Shown one piece after another: positions 1 to 8,391 of a stretch of DNA of 64,000 nt. A program made the translations under genes and the position numbers. The first letter of the stretch is position 1; the number at the start of each line of letters is the position of its first letter. The notes below the pieces were generated by a model. The model saw only the letters and a program-made list of their open reading frames with translations. It was not told the origin of the DNA and ran no database searches. This DNA is from Cupriavidus necator A5-1 (GTDB lineage Bacteria; Pseudomonadota; Gammaproteobacteria; Burkholderiales; Burkholderiaceae), in the NCBI RefSeq assembly GCF_000744095.1, contig NZ_JQLI01000008.1, positions 3,782,001-3,846,000 on the forward strand. The letters run 5' to 3'.

Positions 1-81
1 AGCTGTTCGCCTGAGCGGCACAACGCGCCAGGCAGGCAAAAGAAAAGCACCCCGCAGGCTAGCCGTTAACAAAAAGTGTTG

Positions 82-127
82 AAAACTGGGGCGCCAGGCA
101 ATTAAGGCTGGCTGGTGCCCCAGTTTT
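82..127 (-). terminator. Hairpin downstream of the broken toxin gene
   Basis: AAAACTGGGGC at 82-92 pairs with GCCCCAGTTTT at 117-127, with further pairing inside. It lies inside the element just past the toxin stop and ends in a T-run on the minus strand, so it probably terminates the toxin-antitoxin transcript. Confidence 0.55.
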
Positions 128-158
128 TGGCTCTTTGCAGGCAGTGGGTGGGGCTCGA

Positions 159-471
159 TCAGTCGGTGTCGCGCAGGATCGATTCGTAGTCCTGGCCACC
201 GTAGAAAAGACCAATGATAGAAACCTTGGCGGAATCTTCATCGACAGCGAAGGCGATCGCGGCTCTGCCCTTGTAGTGGGTGATACGCAACCAGCAGGTC
301 GTCCCGCATCGTGCCTCGATGCGGGAACGTGCACAGGCTCTCGCAATAGCTGACGATCGCGCCGGTGTACCTCTCCGCAATGTCCGGCGAAGCCTCCTCG
401 GCGATGTAGTCGTAGAGGTTTTCAATCTGCTCCCGAAACTCTGGCGTGAATTCGACGGGATAGGTCCTCAT
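159..471 (-). pseudogene. RelE/ParE-family toxin, frameshifted
   Basis: The first part reads MRTYPVEFTPEFREQIENLY..., typical of ParE/RelE plasmid-stabilisation toxins (about 100 aa, inhibitors of gyrase or translation). The conserved C-terminal strand (RITHYKGRAAIAFAV..., ending DYESILRDTD) continues in another frame, so a single frameshift lies near 290-300. The ATG overlaps the stop of the upstream antitoxin fragment (ATGA), the usual layout of these operons. The toxin is therefore probably inactive unless the shift is a sequencing error. Confidence 0.65.
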
Positions 472-566
472 CGTGCCTTCGTCTTCTCGGCGTGTTTCGC
501 GGCCAGCCCGGCGCGGATCTGGTCGGCGGTCAAGGCGGAAAGGACATGGACGTCTCCTCCGGCGAG
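468..566 (-). pseudogene. C-terminal fragment of the cognate antitoxin
   Basis: The frame just before the toxin encodes a tail ending LSALTADQIRAGLAAKHAEK and stopping on the TGA that overlaps the toxin ATG. No start codon or N-terminal DNA-binding domain is visible before the inverted repeat, so the N-terminus is lost. The antitoxin family is inferred mainly from position. Confidence 0.45.
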
Positions 567-745
567 CCAGACTTGAGGGGGAGGCTTCAGAAGAAAGCTG
601 CCGACAAATTCGTTGGCAGCTTGGGAAGAGCGACCCTAGGCCTGACAAGGATCCCAGGGTGTTTTTTCTACGTTTTCAACATTTTTTGTTAACGGCTAGC
701 CCCGCAGGGTGCTTTTCTTATTGGCGCTGCCAGTGGAGCTTGGCG

Positions 746-1819
746 TCAGGCGTTGTGCGGCCCGTTGTTGGCTTCCAGCTTCTCGGTCGGTGCCTGGTGC
801 TCGGCCGGGGCCTTGACCTCGATGGGCTTGTCGGCATTGGCGGGCGCGCCGCGCACACCGAGCAGCTGGCGCAGGCGGGCACGCTCGGCCAGCACCTTGG
901 CGCCATAGCCGCCGTCGGTGCTGGTGGTGGCGCCGACGTAGTACTTCAGCCCGCCCTCGATCGAGCCAGCGCGGGCGATGCAGTCCTTCAGCACCAGCGC
1001 GCCGATCTTGATATTGGCGTACGGATTGAGCGCCGCGGCCACGCCGCCGACGGCTTCGTACTTGTCCCGGTGCACCTTGGTCATGACCTGCATCAGGCCC
1101 TGCGCACCCACGCCGCTCTCGGCGTACGGGTTGAAGCTGGACTCGATCGCGATCACGCCCAGGATCAGCAGCGGATCGATGCCGACCTCGCGGCCGGTCA
1201 GGTAGGCCGCCTTGACCAGTTGCGCGGTGGCCTGCGCCGCCACGCGGTACTTGCGGGCGATATAGTCGGCCACGGCCGCCTGCTCGCGCGCGGAGCCGAG
1301 CGTGGCAGTGTTGCGGGCGTCCTGCGCCACGCGCGTGACCGGGATCTGCGCGGCGAGGTGCGCGACCGACGGCACCTTGCCGGATGCCGCCAGGCTGTGT
1401 TCGTCCACGCCCGACACCGTCGGCAGGCCGGCCCTGCCCAGGCCGAGCTTGGTCGCGGCAACGTCCGCCGAACTCGGCGGCACGCTATGGCTGGGCGCAG
1501 CGGCGGCCGCCACGGCAGGCGCGGCTGGCACGGCAGCGCTGACCAGCACGGCCGGAGCCTCGTCGCCAGCCAGCAAGGCAGCCAGCGTGGTGCGCCATTC
1601 CTGGCTCAGCGACAGCGAGATGGCCGAGACCACCGCCATCACGCCGAGGCCGTTCAGCGCGTACTTCAATGTTGTGCGGCCACCGCGCAACGCGCGGCCC
1701 GCGACCGGATGCGCGAGACGGACCTGCAATGCCCGCCTCACTCCGGGTACCGGCTGTCGGAGGCGAACCTGCAAGGCACGCCCGATGCCGGGAAGATGAA
1801 GGGTTTTCCAACCGCTCAT
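746..1819 (-). CDS. Membrane-anchored lytic transglycosylase (SLT domain)
   Basis: This 357-aa protein would cleave peptidoglycan glycan strands in the periplasm. A hydrophobic segment at about residues 45-65 (LNGLGVMAVVSAISLSLS) is followed by an Ala/Pro-rich linker and a C-terminal SLT domain. The domain shows the catalytic Glu in IAIESSFNPYAES and the GAQGLMQVM and NPYANIKIG motifs. The ATG at 1819 is chosen because GGAGGT stands 5 nt before it; the frame is open further upstream without a better site. The native terminator downstream is interrupted by the element at 59-699, so its 3' end may now read into that element. Confidence 0.85.
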   Translation of the reverse strand: MSGWKTLHLPGIGRALQVRLRQPVPGVRRALQVRLAHPVAGRALRGGRTTLKYALNGLGVMAVVSAISLSLSQEWRTTLAALLAGDEAPAVLVSAAVPAAPAVAAAAAPSHSVPPSSADVAATKLGLGRAGLPTVSGVDEHSLAASGKVPSVAHLAAQIPVTRVAQDARNTATLGSAREQAAVADYIARKYRVAAQATAQLVKAAYLTGREVGIDPLLILGVIAIESSFNPYAESGVGAQGLMQVMTKVHRDKYEAVGGVAAALNPYANIKIGALVLKDCIARAGSIEGGLKYYVGATTSTDGGYGAKVLAERARLRQLLGVRGAPANADKPIEVKAPAEHQAPTEKLEANNGPHNA

Positions 1820-2458
1820 GCTTACCTCCATCCGTTGCCCGCTTCGCATGCCAGACTGCGGCAAGCGCCCGATCTCAACGTACTCAAGTAAGGATGCCGC
1901 GCCGTCTAGCAGTGACGACCAAGCATCTGTTGGCAGGCGCTCCCCGTGCGCCCAACTGGAAACAGCGTACGCTCTGGGGGAGCGCACCCTGCCACGACAA
2001 ACTCACTACTCCGGCACGCCGCCGGAGGCGACCGGTCGGCCCGCTCGGGTCCAGACATCGGTCCTTGCTGGAGGGACTTTCAAGCACGTTTTCTTTATGT
2101 GCACCCCTTGACACAGGGGGAAAATCCATGTTGCAACGCAACACTCCTTGAGCAAGACCGGATTGTAGGAACGCTGTTATATCTCGTCAAGAATAAAAAC
2201 TACGTCTTATACTACTTTTAGTTATTTGTAACAATGGTCACCATGTCGGCATCGGATCACCCGATTGCCCGCAAACGCAGGCCTGGCCTTGGCTGGTCGC
2301 CGGGAAAAGTACGCTGTCAGAGACAAAAAACTTACAATTTACGCGGCTTCGCTTTGACGATTTTTTTTGCCGCGGCGCCGGTGAATGTGTATCGTCACCG
2401 ACTTGGACGCCGTCTTGCGGACGCCTTCCCCCGGCCCCGCACCACAACAGAATTCACT
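1820..2458. other. Intergenic region before ubiD
   Basis: No convincing gene is seen. The stretch 2150-2235 is markedly AT-rich compared with the surroundings. It probably holds the divergent promoters for ubiD and the transglycosylase, but no single -35/-10 pair stands out. Confidence 0.5.
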
Positions 2459-3988
2459 ATGCAATACAAAGACTTGCGCGATTTCATCGGCCAGCTCGAA
2501 GGCATCGGCGAGCTGCGGCGCATCGCCCGGCCCGTCGCGCCCAACCTGGAGATGACCGAAGTCTGCGACCGCCTGCTGCGCGCCGGTGGCCCCGCGGTCC
2601 TGTTCGAGAAACCCTCGGGTGCCGGCACCGATGGAGGTATCTATAGCGTCCCCGTGCTGGCCAATCTGTTCGGTACGACACACAGAGTCGCACTCGGCAT
2701 GGGCGCCGAATCGATGGACGACCTGCGCGACATCGGCCGGGTCTTGTCAGCGCTGAAGGAACCGGAGCCGCCGCGCGGTTTGCGCGAGGCCGGCAAGCTC
2801 TTCACGCTCGCCAAATCTGTGTGGGATATGGCACCAAAGCGCGTCAGCAGCCCGGCTTGCCAGGAGGTGGTATGGGAAGGCAACGACGTCGACCTGGCGA
2901 AGCTGCCGATCCAGACGTGCTGGCCCGGCGATGCGGCGCCGCTGATCACGTGGGGCCTGGTGGTGACCAAGGGCCCGCACAAGAAGCGCCAGAACCTGGG
3001 CATCTACCGCCAGCAGGTGATCGGTCGCAACCAGGTCATCATGCGCTGGCTGGCGCACCGCGGCGGCGCGCTCGACTTCCGCGAGCATGCGCTGGCCAAC
3101 CCCGGCAAGCCCTTCCCGATCGCGGTGGCGCTGGGCGCCGACCCGGCCACCATCCTGGGCGCGGTGACGCCGGTGCCGGATACGCTGTCCGAATACCAGT
3201 TCGCCGGCCTGCTGCGCGGCAGCCGCACCGCGCTGGCCGGCTGCCTCACGCCGACGCTGTCCGAGCTGAGCGTGCCCGCGTCGGCCGAGATCGTGCTCGA
3301 AGGCCATATCCAGCCCGACCCGAACCACCCCTCCGGCTACCAGCATGCGCTGGAAGGCCCGTACGGCGACCACACCGGCTACTACAACGAGCAGGACTGG
3401 TTCCCGGTGTTCACCATCGAGCGCATCACCATGCGGCGCGACCCGATCTACCACTCCACCTACACCGGCAAGCCGCCCGACGAACCGGCGGTGCTGGGCG
3501 TGGCGCTGAACGAGGTGTTCGTGCCGCTGCTGCAGAAGCAGTTCCCGGAGATCACCGACTTCTACCTGCCGCCCGAAGGCTGCAGCTACCGCATGGCGCT
3601 GGTGCGCATGAAGAAGCAGTACGCCGGCCATGCCAAGCGCGTGATGTTCGGCGTGTGGAGCTTCCTGCGGCAGTTCATGTATACGAAGTTCATCGTGGTG
3701 GTCGATGACGATATCGACGTACGCGACTGGAAGGAAGTGATCTGGGCCATCACTACCCGCGTCGATCCGAGCCGCGACACGGTGCTGGTCGACAACACGC
3801 CCATCGACTACCTCGACTTCGCCTCGCCCGTGTCCGGCCTCGGCTCCAAGATGGGCATCGACGCCACCGACAAGTGGCCCGGCGAGACCACGCGGGAATG
3901 GGGCACGCCCATCAGGATGGATGCCGCGGTCAAGGCAAAGGTCGACACCATGTGGGAATCGCTGTTCGAGCGGCCGGCAGGGAACTGA
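2459..3988 (+). CDS. ubiD: UbiD-family 3-octaprenyl-4-hydroxybenzoate decarboxylase
   Basis: This 509-aa protein matches the length of UbiD (E. coli about 497 aa). UbiD is the prenylated-FMN-dependent decarboxylase that converts 3-polyprenyl-4-hydroxybenzoate to 2-polyprenylphenol in ubiquinone synthesis. The start MQYKDLRDFI is typical. The central prFMN/metal-binding core (NLGIYRQQVIGRNQV, EGPYGDHTGYYN, ERITMRRDPIYHSTYTG) is intact. The frame is open upstream to 2234, but the family's N-terminus begins at 2459. The Shine-Dalgarno sequence is weak. It stands alone, and aacS follows 122 bp later in the same direction. Confidence 0.93.
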   Translation: MQYKDLRDFIGQLEGIGELRRIARPVAPNLEMTEVCDRLLRAGGPAVLFEKPSGAGTDGGIYSVPVLANLFGTTHRVALGMGAESMDDLRDIGRVLSALKEPEPPRGLREAGKLFTLAKSVWDMAPKRVSSPACQEVVWEGNDVDLAKLPIQTCWPGDAAPLITWGLVVTKGPHKKRQNLGIYRQQVIGRNQVIMRWLAHRGGALDFREHALANPGKPFPIAVALGADPATILGAVTPVPDTLSEYQFAGLLRGSRTALAGCLTPTLSELSVPASAEIVLEGHIQPDPNHPSGYQHALEGPYGDHTGYYNEQDWFPVFTIERITMRRDPIYHSTYTGKPPDEPAVLGVALNEVFVPLLQKQFPEITDFYLPPEGCSYRMALVRMKKQYAGHAKRVMFGVWSFLRQFMYTKFIVVVDDDIDVRDWKEVIWAITTRVDPSRDTVLVDNTPIDYLDFASPVSGLGSKMGIDATDKWPGETTREWGTPIRMDAAVKAKVDTMWESLFERPAGN

Positions 3989-4110
3989 CGGGCAGCCGAG
4001 CCCAAGCGCCGTTATCATGGCAGGCTGATGCCGGGTGCCGCCACAGGCGCCCGGAATAACCATCGCCACCATCCAATGCCCGCGCCAGACGGGCCCAAGG
4101 AGGAGGAGAC

Positions 4111-6135
4111 ATGAGCACCCCCGCCCCTCTCACCGAAGGGAACCTGATGTGGACGCCTTCCGAGGCGTTCCGCGACAGCAGCCAGATCGCCGCCTTCATG
4201 CGCTGGCTGCGGGCCGAGCGCGGGCTGGCCTTTGACGACTACGACGGCCTGTGGCAGTGGTCGGTTACCGAGCTGGAAGCCTTCTGGGACGCCGTGCACG
4301 CCTATTTCGACGTGCATTTCGACACGCCCGCGGCGCGGGTGCTGGATCGCCGCACCATGCCGGGCGCGCGCTGGTTCCAAGGCGCGACGTTGAACTACGT
4401 GCAACAGGTGTTCCGCCACGCCGGCAGCGGCGACGCGCGCCAGCGCGCCGCGATCCGCTACGCCGCCGAGGCGCAGCCGCTGGCCGAAGTGAGCTGGGCC
4501 ACGCTCGAAGCCCAGGTCGCGTCGGTCGCGCATGCGCTGCGCCAGATGGGCGTGCAGCGCGGCGACCGCGTGGCCGGCTACCTGCCCAATATCCCCGCCA
4601 CCATCGTCGCCTTCCTCGCCACGGCCAGCCTCGGCGCGGTGTGGTCCGGCTGCGCGCCCGACATGGGCCAGGTGGCGGTAACCGACCGCTTCCGCCAGAT
4701 CGAACCCAGGGTCCTGATCGCCGTCGACGGCTACCGCTACGGCGGCAAGGCCTTCGACCGCACCCCGGTGGTGGCCGAACTGGTCGCCGCCCTGCCCTCA
4801 CTGACCGACCTGGTGCTCGTGCCGCAGATCGGCAGCACCGCGCCGCCCCCCGCCGGTGTGCGCATGCATGCCTGGCCGGACGTGCTGGCGCACGACCTGC
4901 CGCTGGCGATCGAGCCGGTGCCGTTCGACCATCCGTTGTGGATCGTCTATTCGTCCGGCACCACCGGCATGCCCAAGCCGATCGTGCACGGCCATGGGGG
5001 CATCGTCATCGAGCAGCTCAAGCTGATGGCCTTCCATAACAACCTCGGCCCGGACGACGTCTTCCACTGGTACAGCAGCAGCGGCTGGATCATGTGGAAC
5101 GCGCAGGTGGCCGGGCTGCTGCTGGGCACCACCATCGCGCTGTATGACGGCAACCCGGCTTTCCCGGATGCGGGCGTGCTGTGGCGCTTCGTCGACGATG
5201 CCGGCGTGACCATGTTCGGCGGCGGCGCGGCGTTCTTCACCAATTGCATGAAGGCCGGCATCGAGCCGGCGCGCATTGCCGACCTGTCGCGCCTGCGCGG
5301 GCTGGGCTCGACCGGCTCGCCGCTGCCGGTGGAGGCCTACGACTGGATCTACCGCCATGTGCGCGAAGACATCTGGCTGGTGCCGATGTCGGGCGGCACC
5401 GACTTCGCCGGATCGTTTGTCGCCGGCTGCCCGCTGTTGCCGGTCTACTCCGGCGAGATGCAGTGCCGCTGCCTGGGCGCCAAGGTGCAGGCCTTCGACG
5501 ACAGCGGCCAGCCGCTGATCGACGAGGTCGGCGAACTGGTGTGCACGGAGCCGATGCCGTCGATGCCGCTGTTCCTGTGGGGCGACACCGATGGCAAGCG
5601 CTATCGCGACAGCTATTTCGACACCTATCCCGGCGCATGGCGGCATGGCGACTGGATCAAGATCACAAAGCGAGGCGGCGCGGTCATCTACGGGCGCTCG
5701 GACGCGACCATCAACCGGCACGGCATCCGCATGGGCACCAGCGAGCTGTACCGCGTGGTGGAAGACCTGCCGGAAGTGCTCGACTGCATGGTGGTCGACC
5801 TGGAATACCTGGGCCGCGAATCCTATATGCCGCTGTTCGTCGTGCTGCGTGAAGGCTTGGTGTTGGACGATGCACTGCGCGACACACTGCGCGCGCGCAT
5901 CCGCGACGCACTGTCGTCGCGCCACGTGCCCAACGAAATCGTGCAGGTGCCAGGCGTGCCGCGCACGCTGTCGGGCAAGAAGATGGAAGTGCCGATCAAG
6001 AAGTTGCTGCTCGGCCATGCGCCGCAGAGCATCGCCAACCGCGACGCGATGGCCAACCCGGATACGCTCGACTGGTACTTCGACTACGCCGCGCGTTTCC
6101 TGAAGGCGCGGCAAGCCGAATCCACCACGGTGTAG
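4111..6135 (+). CDS. aacS: Acetoacetyl-CoA synthetase (acetoacetate--CoA ligase)
   Basis: This 674-aa member of the acyl-CoA synthetase/AMP-binding superfamily would activate acetoacetate with ATP and CoA. The P-loop-like motif YSSGTTGMPKP is at residues 280-290, an acetyl-CoA-synthetase-type N-terminal cap (WFQGATLNYVQQV) is at about 88-100, and the adenylation Lys lies in RTLSGKKMEVP near the C-terminus. A strong AAGGAGGAGG precedes the ATG. The nearby polyhydroxybutyrate depolymerase gene suggests a role in using acetoacetate formed from stored polymer. That functional link is inference. Confidence 0.9.
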   Translation: MSTPAPLTEGNLMWTPSEAFRDSSQIAAFMRWLRAERGLAFDDYDGLWQWSVTELEAFWDAVHAYFDVHFDTPAARVLDRRTMPGARWFQGATLNYVQQVFRHAGSGDARQRAAIRYAAEAQPLAEVSWATLEAQVASVAHALRQMGVQRGDRVAGYLPNIPATIVAFLATASLGAVWSGCAPDMGQVAVTDRFRQIEPRVLIAVDGYRYGGKAFDRTPVVAELVAALPSLTDLVLVPQIGSTAPPPAGVRMHAWPDVLAHDLPLAIEPVPFDHPLWIVYSSGTTGMPKPIVHGHGGIVIEQLKLMAFHNNLGPDDVFHWYSSSGWIMWNAQVAGLLLGTTIALYDGNPAFPDAGVLWRFVDDAGVTMFGGGAAFFTNCMKAGIEPARIADLSRLRGLGSTGSPLPVEAYDWIYRHVREDIWLVPMSGGTDFAGSFVAGCPLLPVYSGEMQCRCLGAKVQAFDDSGQPLIDEVGELVCTEPMPSMPLFLWGDTDGKRYRDSYFDTYPGAWRHGDWIKITKRGGAVIYGRSDATINRHGIRMGTSELYRVVEDLPEVLDCMVVDLEYLGRESYMPLFVVLREGLVLDDALRDTLRARIRDALSSRHVPNEIVQVPGVPRTLSGKKMEVPIKKLLLGHAPQSIANRDAMANPDTLDWYFDYAARFLKARQAESTTV

Positions 6136-6151
6136 CGTTAGCGCGCGGCCG

Positions 6152-6805
6152 CTAGAACTCCACATCCAGTTCGCTGATTTCGTCGGGTTCCTCGCGCGCC
6201 GCCGCAATCCATTCCTGCAGCTCCGGCATCGCCAGGATCTGCTTGCAATAGGCGACCGGCTCCGGATCGAGCATCACGCCGTACGTGACAAAGCGCGTCA
6301 CCACCGGCGCGTACATGGCGTCCGCCATGGTGCGCGTGCCGAACAGGTAAGGCCCGCCGTAGCGCGTCAGGCATTCGGTCCAGATCGCCGTGATGCGGTC
6401 GATGTCCGCCTGCGCACGCGACCACACCTTCATCCCCGGGAAATGCCCTTTCAGGTTCATCGGCAGCGCCGAGCGCATCGCGGCAAACCCTGAGTGCATC
6501 TCGCCACAAATGGCGCGGCAGTGAGCGCGCGCGGCGCGGTCTTCCGGCAGCAGGCCGGCCTTGGGGCGGATCTCGTTCAGGTATTCGGCGATCGCCAGCG
6601 TGTCCCACACCGTCACGCCCTGGTGGCGCAGGCAGGGAACGAGGATCGACGGGGACAGCAGCAGGATCTCGGCACGCGCCGCGGCGTCGTCGGGCGGCAC
6701 CAGCACTTCCTCGAATTCCAGGCCGGCAAAGCGCGCCAGCAACCAGCCGCGCAACGACCACGAAGAATAGGTCTTGCTGCTGATTGTGAGTGTGGTCTTG
6801 CTCAT
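6152..6805 (-). CDS. Glutathione S-transferase family protein
   Basis: This 217-aa cytosolic GST-like protein has an N-terminal thioredoxin fold (SSWSLRGWLLARF), the cis-proline segment ILVPCL and the glutathione-contact segment VWDTLAIAEYLNE. An all-helical C-terminal domain follows (CGEMHSGFAAMRSALP). The ATG at 6805 is preferred over the adjacent in-frame GTG at 6808 because AAGGAGG lies 4 nt upstream of it. It converges with aacS with a 16-bp gap. The substrate cannot be told from sequence. Confidence 0.88.
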   Translation of the reverse strand: MSKTTLTISSKTYSSWSLRGWLLARFAGLEFEEVLVPPDDAAARAEILLLSPSILVPCLRHQGVTVWDTLAIAEYLNEIRPKAGLLPEDRAARAHCRAICGEMHSGFAAMRSALPMNLKGHFPGMKVWSRAQADIDRITAIWTECLTRYGGPYLFGTRTMADAMYAPVVTRFVTYGVMLDPEPVAYCKQILAMPELQEWIAAAREEPDEISELDVEF

Positions 6806-7097
6806 CACGCCTCCTTAGCCGCGCCTCGGAGCCCGCCGGCGCGTTCGCGATATCGGTGTCGCATCCTGAGGCCAGCGCGCCGCGCACCTATGCGGTGCGC
6901 TCATGCGGCACCAGTCTGACGCGGCGGCCCGGTTCGTGCCACAATGCGGCGCGATACAGCTGCCGCAGGCGCATCTTGCACAACTTGTGCACGCTCGTGC
7001 CCGCCTTTCGCGTGGCACCGCGCAAAGCGCGTGCCAAGCGCGTGCCGATGGCATATATATTGCGGCATACGGAAACCAGAATGACGGGGGCCGAGCG

Positions 7098-8312
7098 ATG
7101 CTGTACCAGGCGTACCAGACCTACGCGGACATGATACTGCCGGCGTGCACGGTGGCGGAGTTGGCTGCCGCGACGCTGGCGGCGAGCCCCAGGCCAGCCG
7201 GTTTCGACGCCGCGCACCGCCTGCACGCGGTCTGCGAGCTCATCGCGCTGGCGCGGCTCACGCACCACCGGCCCGCCTTCGGCATCGACAGCGCAACTGT
7301 TGGTGGACGGCCGGTGCAGGTCACCGAGGAGGTCGTCGCGCGCACGCCGTTCTGCTCGCTGCTGCACTTCCGCCGCCACGGCATCGTCGGCCAGCCGCGC
7401 GTGCTGCTGGTGGCGCCAATGTCCGGTCACTTCGCCACGCTGCTGCGCGGCACGGTCCAGACCATGCTGGCCGACCACGACGTCTATATCACCGACTGGC
7501 ACAACCCCCGCGACATTCCCTTGCTGGCCGGGCGCTTCGGCTTCGATGAATTCGTGCAACACCTGATCGGCTTCCTGCAAGCGTTGGGCGGCGGAACACA
7601 CGTGGTGGCCATTTGCCAACCTACCGTGGCGGCGCTGGCGGCGGCGGCCATCATGGCCGAGGACGGCGACCCCGCCCAGCCGCCCAGCCTGACGCTGATG
7701 GCCGGCCCCATCGACGCGCGCGTCAACCCAACCAAGGTCAACGAGCTGGCCACCAGCCGGTCCCTCGACTGGTTCGAGCGCACGCTGATCGGCATGGTGC
7801 CGCTGCGCTTTGCCGGCGCGGCGCGGCGCGTCTACCCGGGCCACGTGCAGTTGCTGGCCTTCATGAGCATGAACCTGGAGCGGCACGAACAGGCGCTGCG
7901 CGAGCTCTACGCGCTGCGCGAGCGCGGCGAGCACGACAAGGCCGACACCATCCGCGACTTCTACATCGAGTACTTCGCCACCATGGACCTGACGGCGGAG
8001 TTCTACCTGGAAACCGTCAGCCTGATCTTCCAGCGCTTCCTGCTGGCGCAGGGCCTGCTCGACGTGGGCGGGCGCCGTGTGAGCACGCGCGCCATCCACC
8101 GCACCGCGCTACTCACCGTCGAAGGCGAGCGCGACGACATCTGCGCGATCGGCCAGACCGTGGCCGCGCAGGAGCTGTGCACCGACCTGCCTCCCTACAT
8201 GCGCATGCATCACGTGCAGACCGGGGTCGGGCACTATGGGGTATTCAACGGCAGGCGGTGGGAGACGCAGGTGTATCCGCTGGTGCGCAGCACCATCTAC
8301 ACCACCAGCTGA
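7098..8312 (+). CDS. phaZ: Intracellular poly(3-hydroxybutyrate) depolymerase (PhaZ type)
   Basis: This 404-aa protein has no signal peptide and belongs to the intracellular PHB depolymerase family known from Ralstonia eutropha. It degrades native storage granules to hydroxybutyrate units. The lipase-like box is AICQPT with Cys173 in place of Ser, which is characteristic of PhaZa1-type enzymes. HYGVFNGRRW near the C-terminus carries the probable catalytic His (about 379). The start at 7098 (MLYQAYQTYADM) matches the family; the longer upstream frame is not typical. Cupriavidus genomes carry several paralogs, and which one this is cannot be told. Confidence 0.88.
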   Translation: MLYQAYQTYADMILPACTVAELAAATLAASPRPAGFDAAHRLHAVCELIALARLTHHRPAFGIDSATVGGRPVQVTEEVVARTPFCSLLHFRRHGIVGQPRVLLVAPMSGHFATLLRGTVQTMLADHDVYITDWHNPRDIPLLAGRFGFDEFVQHLIGFLQALGGGTHVVAICQPTVAALAAAAIMAEDGDPAQPPSLTLMAGPIDARVNPTKVNELATSRSLDWFERTLIGMVPLRFAGAARRVYPGHVQLLAFMSMNLERHEQALRELYALRERGEHDKADTIRDFYIEYFATMDLTAEFYLETVSLIFQRFLLAQGLLDVGGRRVSTRAIHRTALLTVEGERDDICAIGQTVAAQELCTDLPPYMRMHHVQTGVGHYGVFNGRRWETQVYPLVRSTIYTTS

Positions 8313-8391
8313 GACCGCTGCCGCCAGCGCGCTGGCTTATCATGGCGGCTGCGCCGGGCGGCACGCGACCGGCGCTGCGCCAACGATCAAC

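Larger units (their letters stand above)
59..699. mobile_element. MITE-like inverted-repeat element carrying a broken toxin-antitoxin pair
   Basis: A 28-bp terminal sequence at 59-86 (CTAGCCGTTAAC then AAAAAGTG...) recurs inverted at 672-699 with one mismatch. It is flanked by identical 9-bp copies of CCCCGCAGG at 50-58 and 700-708, which look like a target duplication. There is no transposase inside, only a damaged ParE-type toxin and an antitoxin tail, so the element would need a transposase in trans. Removing the element and one 9-bp copy restores a perfect hairpin. The family is not assigned: the ends are not clearly Tn3-like, and a 9-bp duplication is found in several IS families. Confidence 0.7.
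41..719 (-). terminator. Host rho-independent terminator split by the insertion
   Basis: The left half (AGAAAAGCACCC, 41-52) and right half (GGGTGCTTTTCTT, 707-719) are complementary. In the pre-insertion sequence they would form a 12-bp stem with a CGCA loop and a U-run, just downstream of the transglycosylase gene that ends at 746. The element now separates the two arms by about 650 bp. Confidence 0.65.

Noticed and set aside
59..699. Tn3-derived miniature element
   Set aside because: The ends do not begin with the usual GGGG and the apparent target duplication is 9 bp rather than 5 bp, so the Tn3 family was not assigned.
473..1891. Long plus-strand frame of 472 codons
   Set aside because: It is antisense to the transglycosylase gene, with an Arg/Gly/Ala-rich composition typical of a shadow frame in high-GC DNA.
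4798..6207. 469-codon minus-strand frame
   Set aside because: Antisense to aacS; shadow frame.
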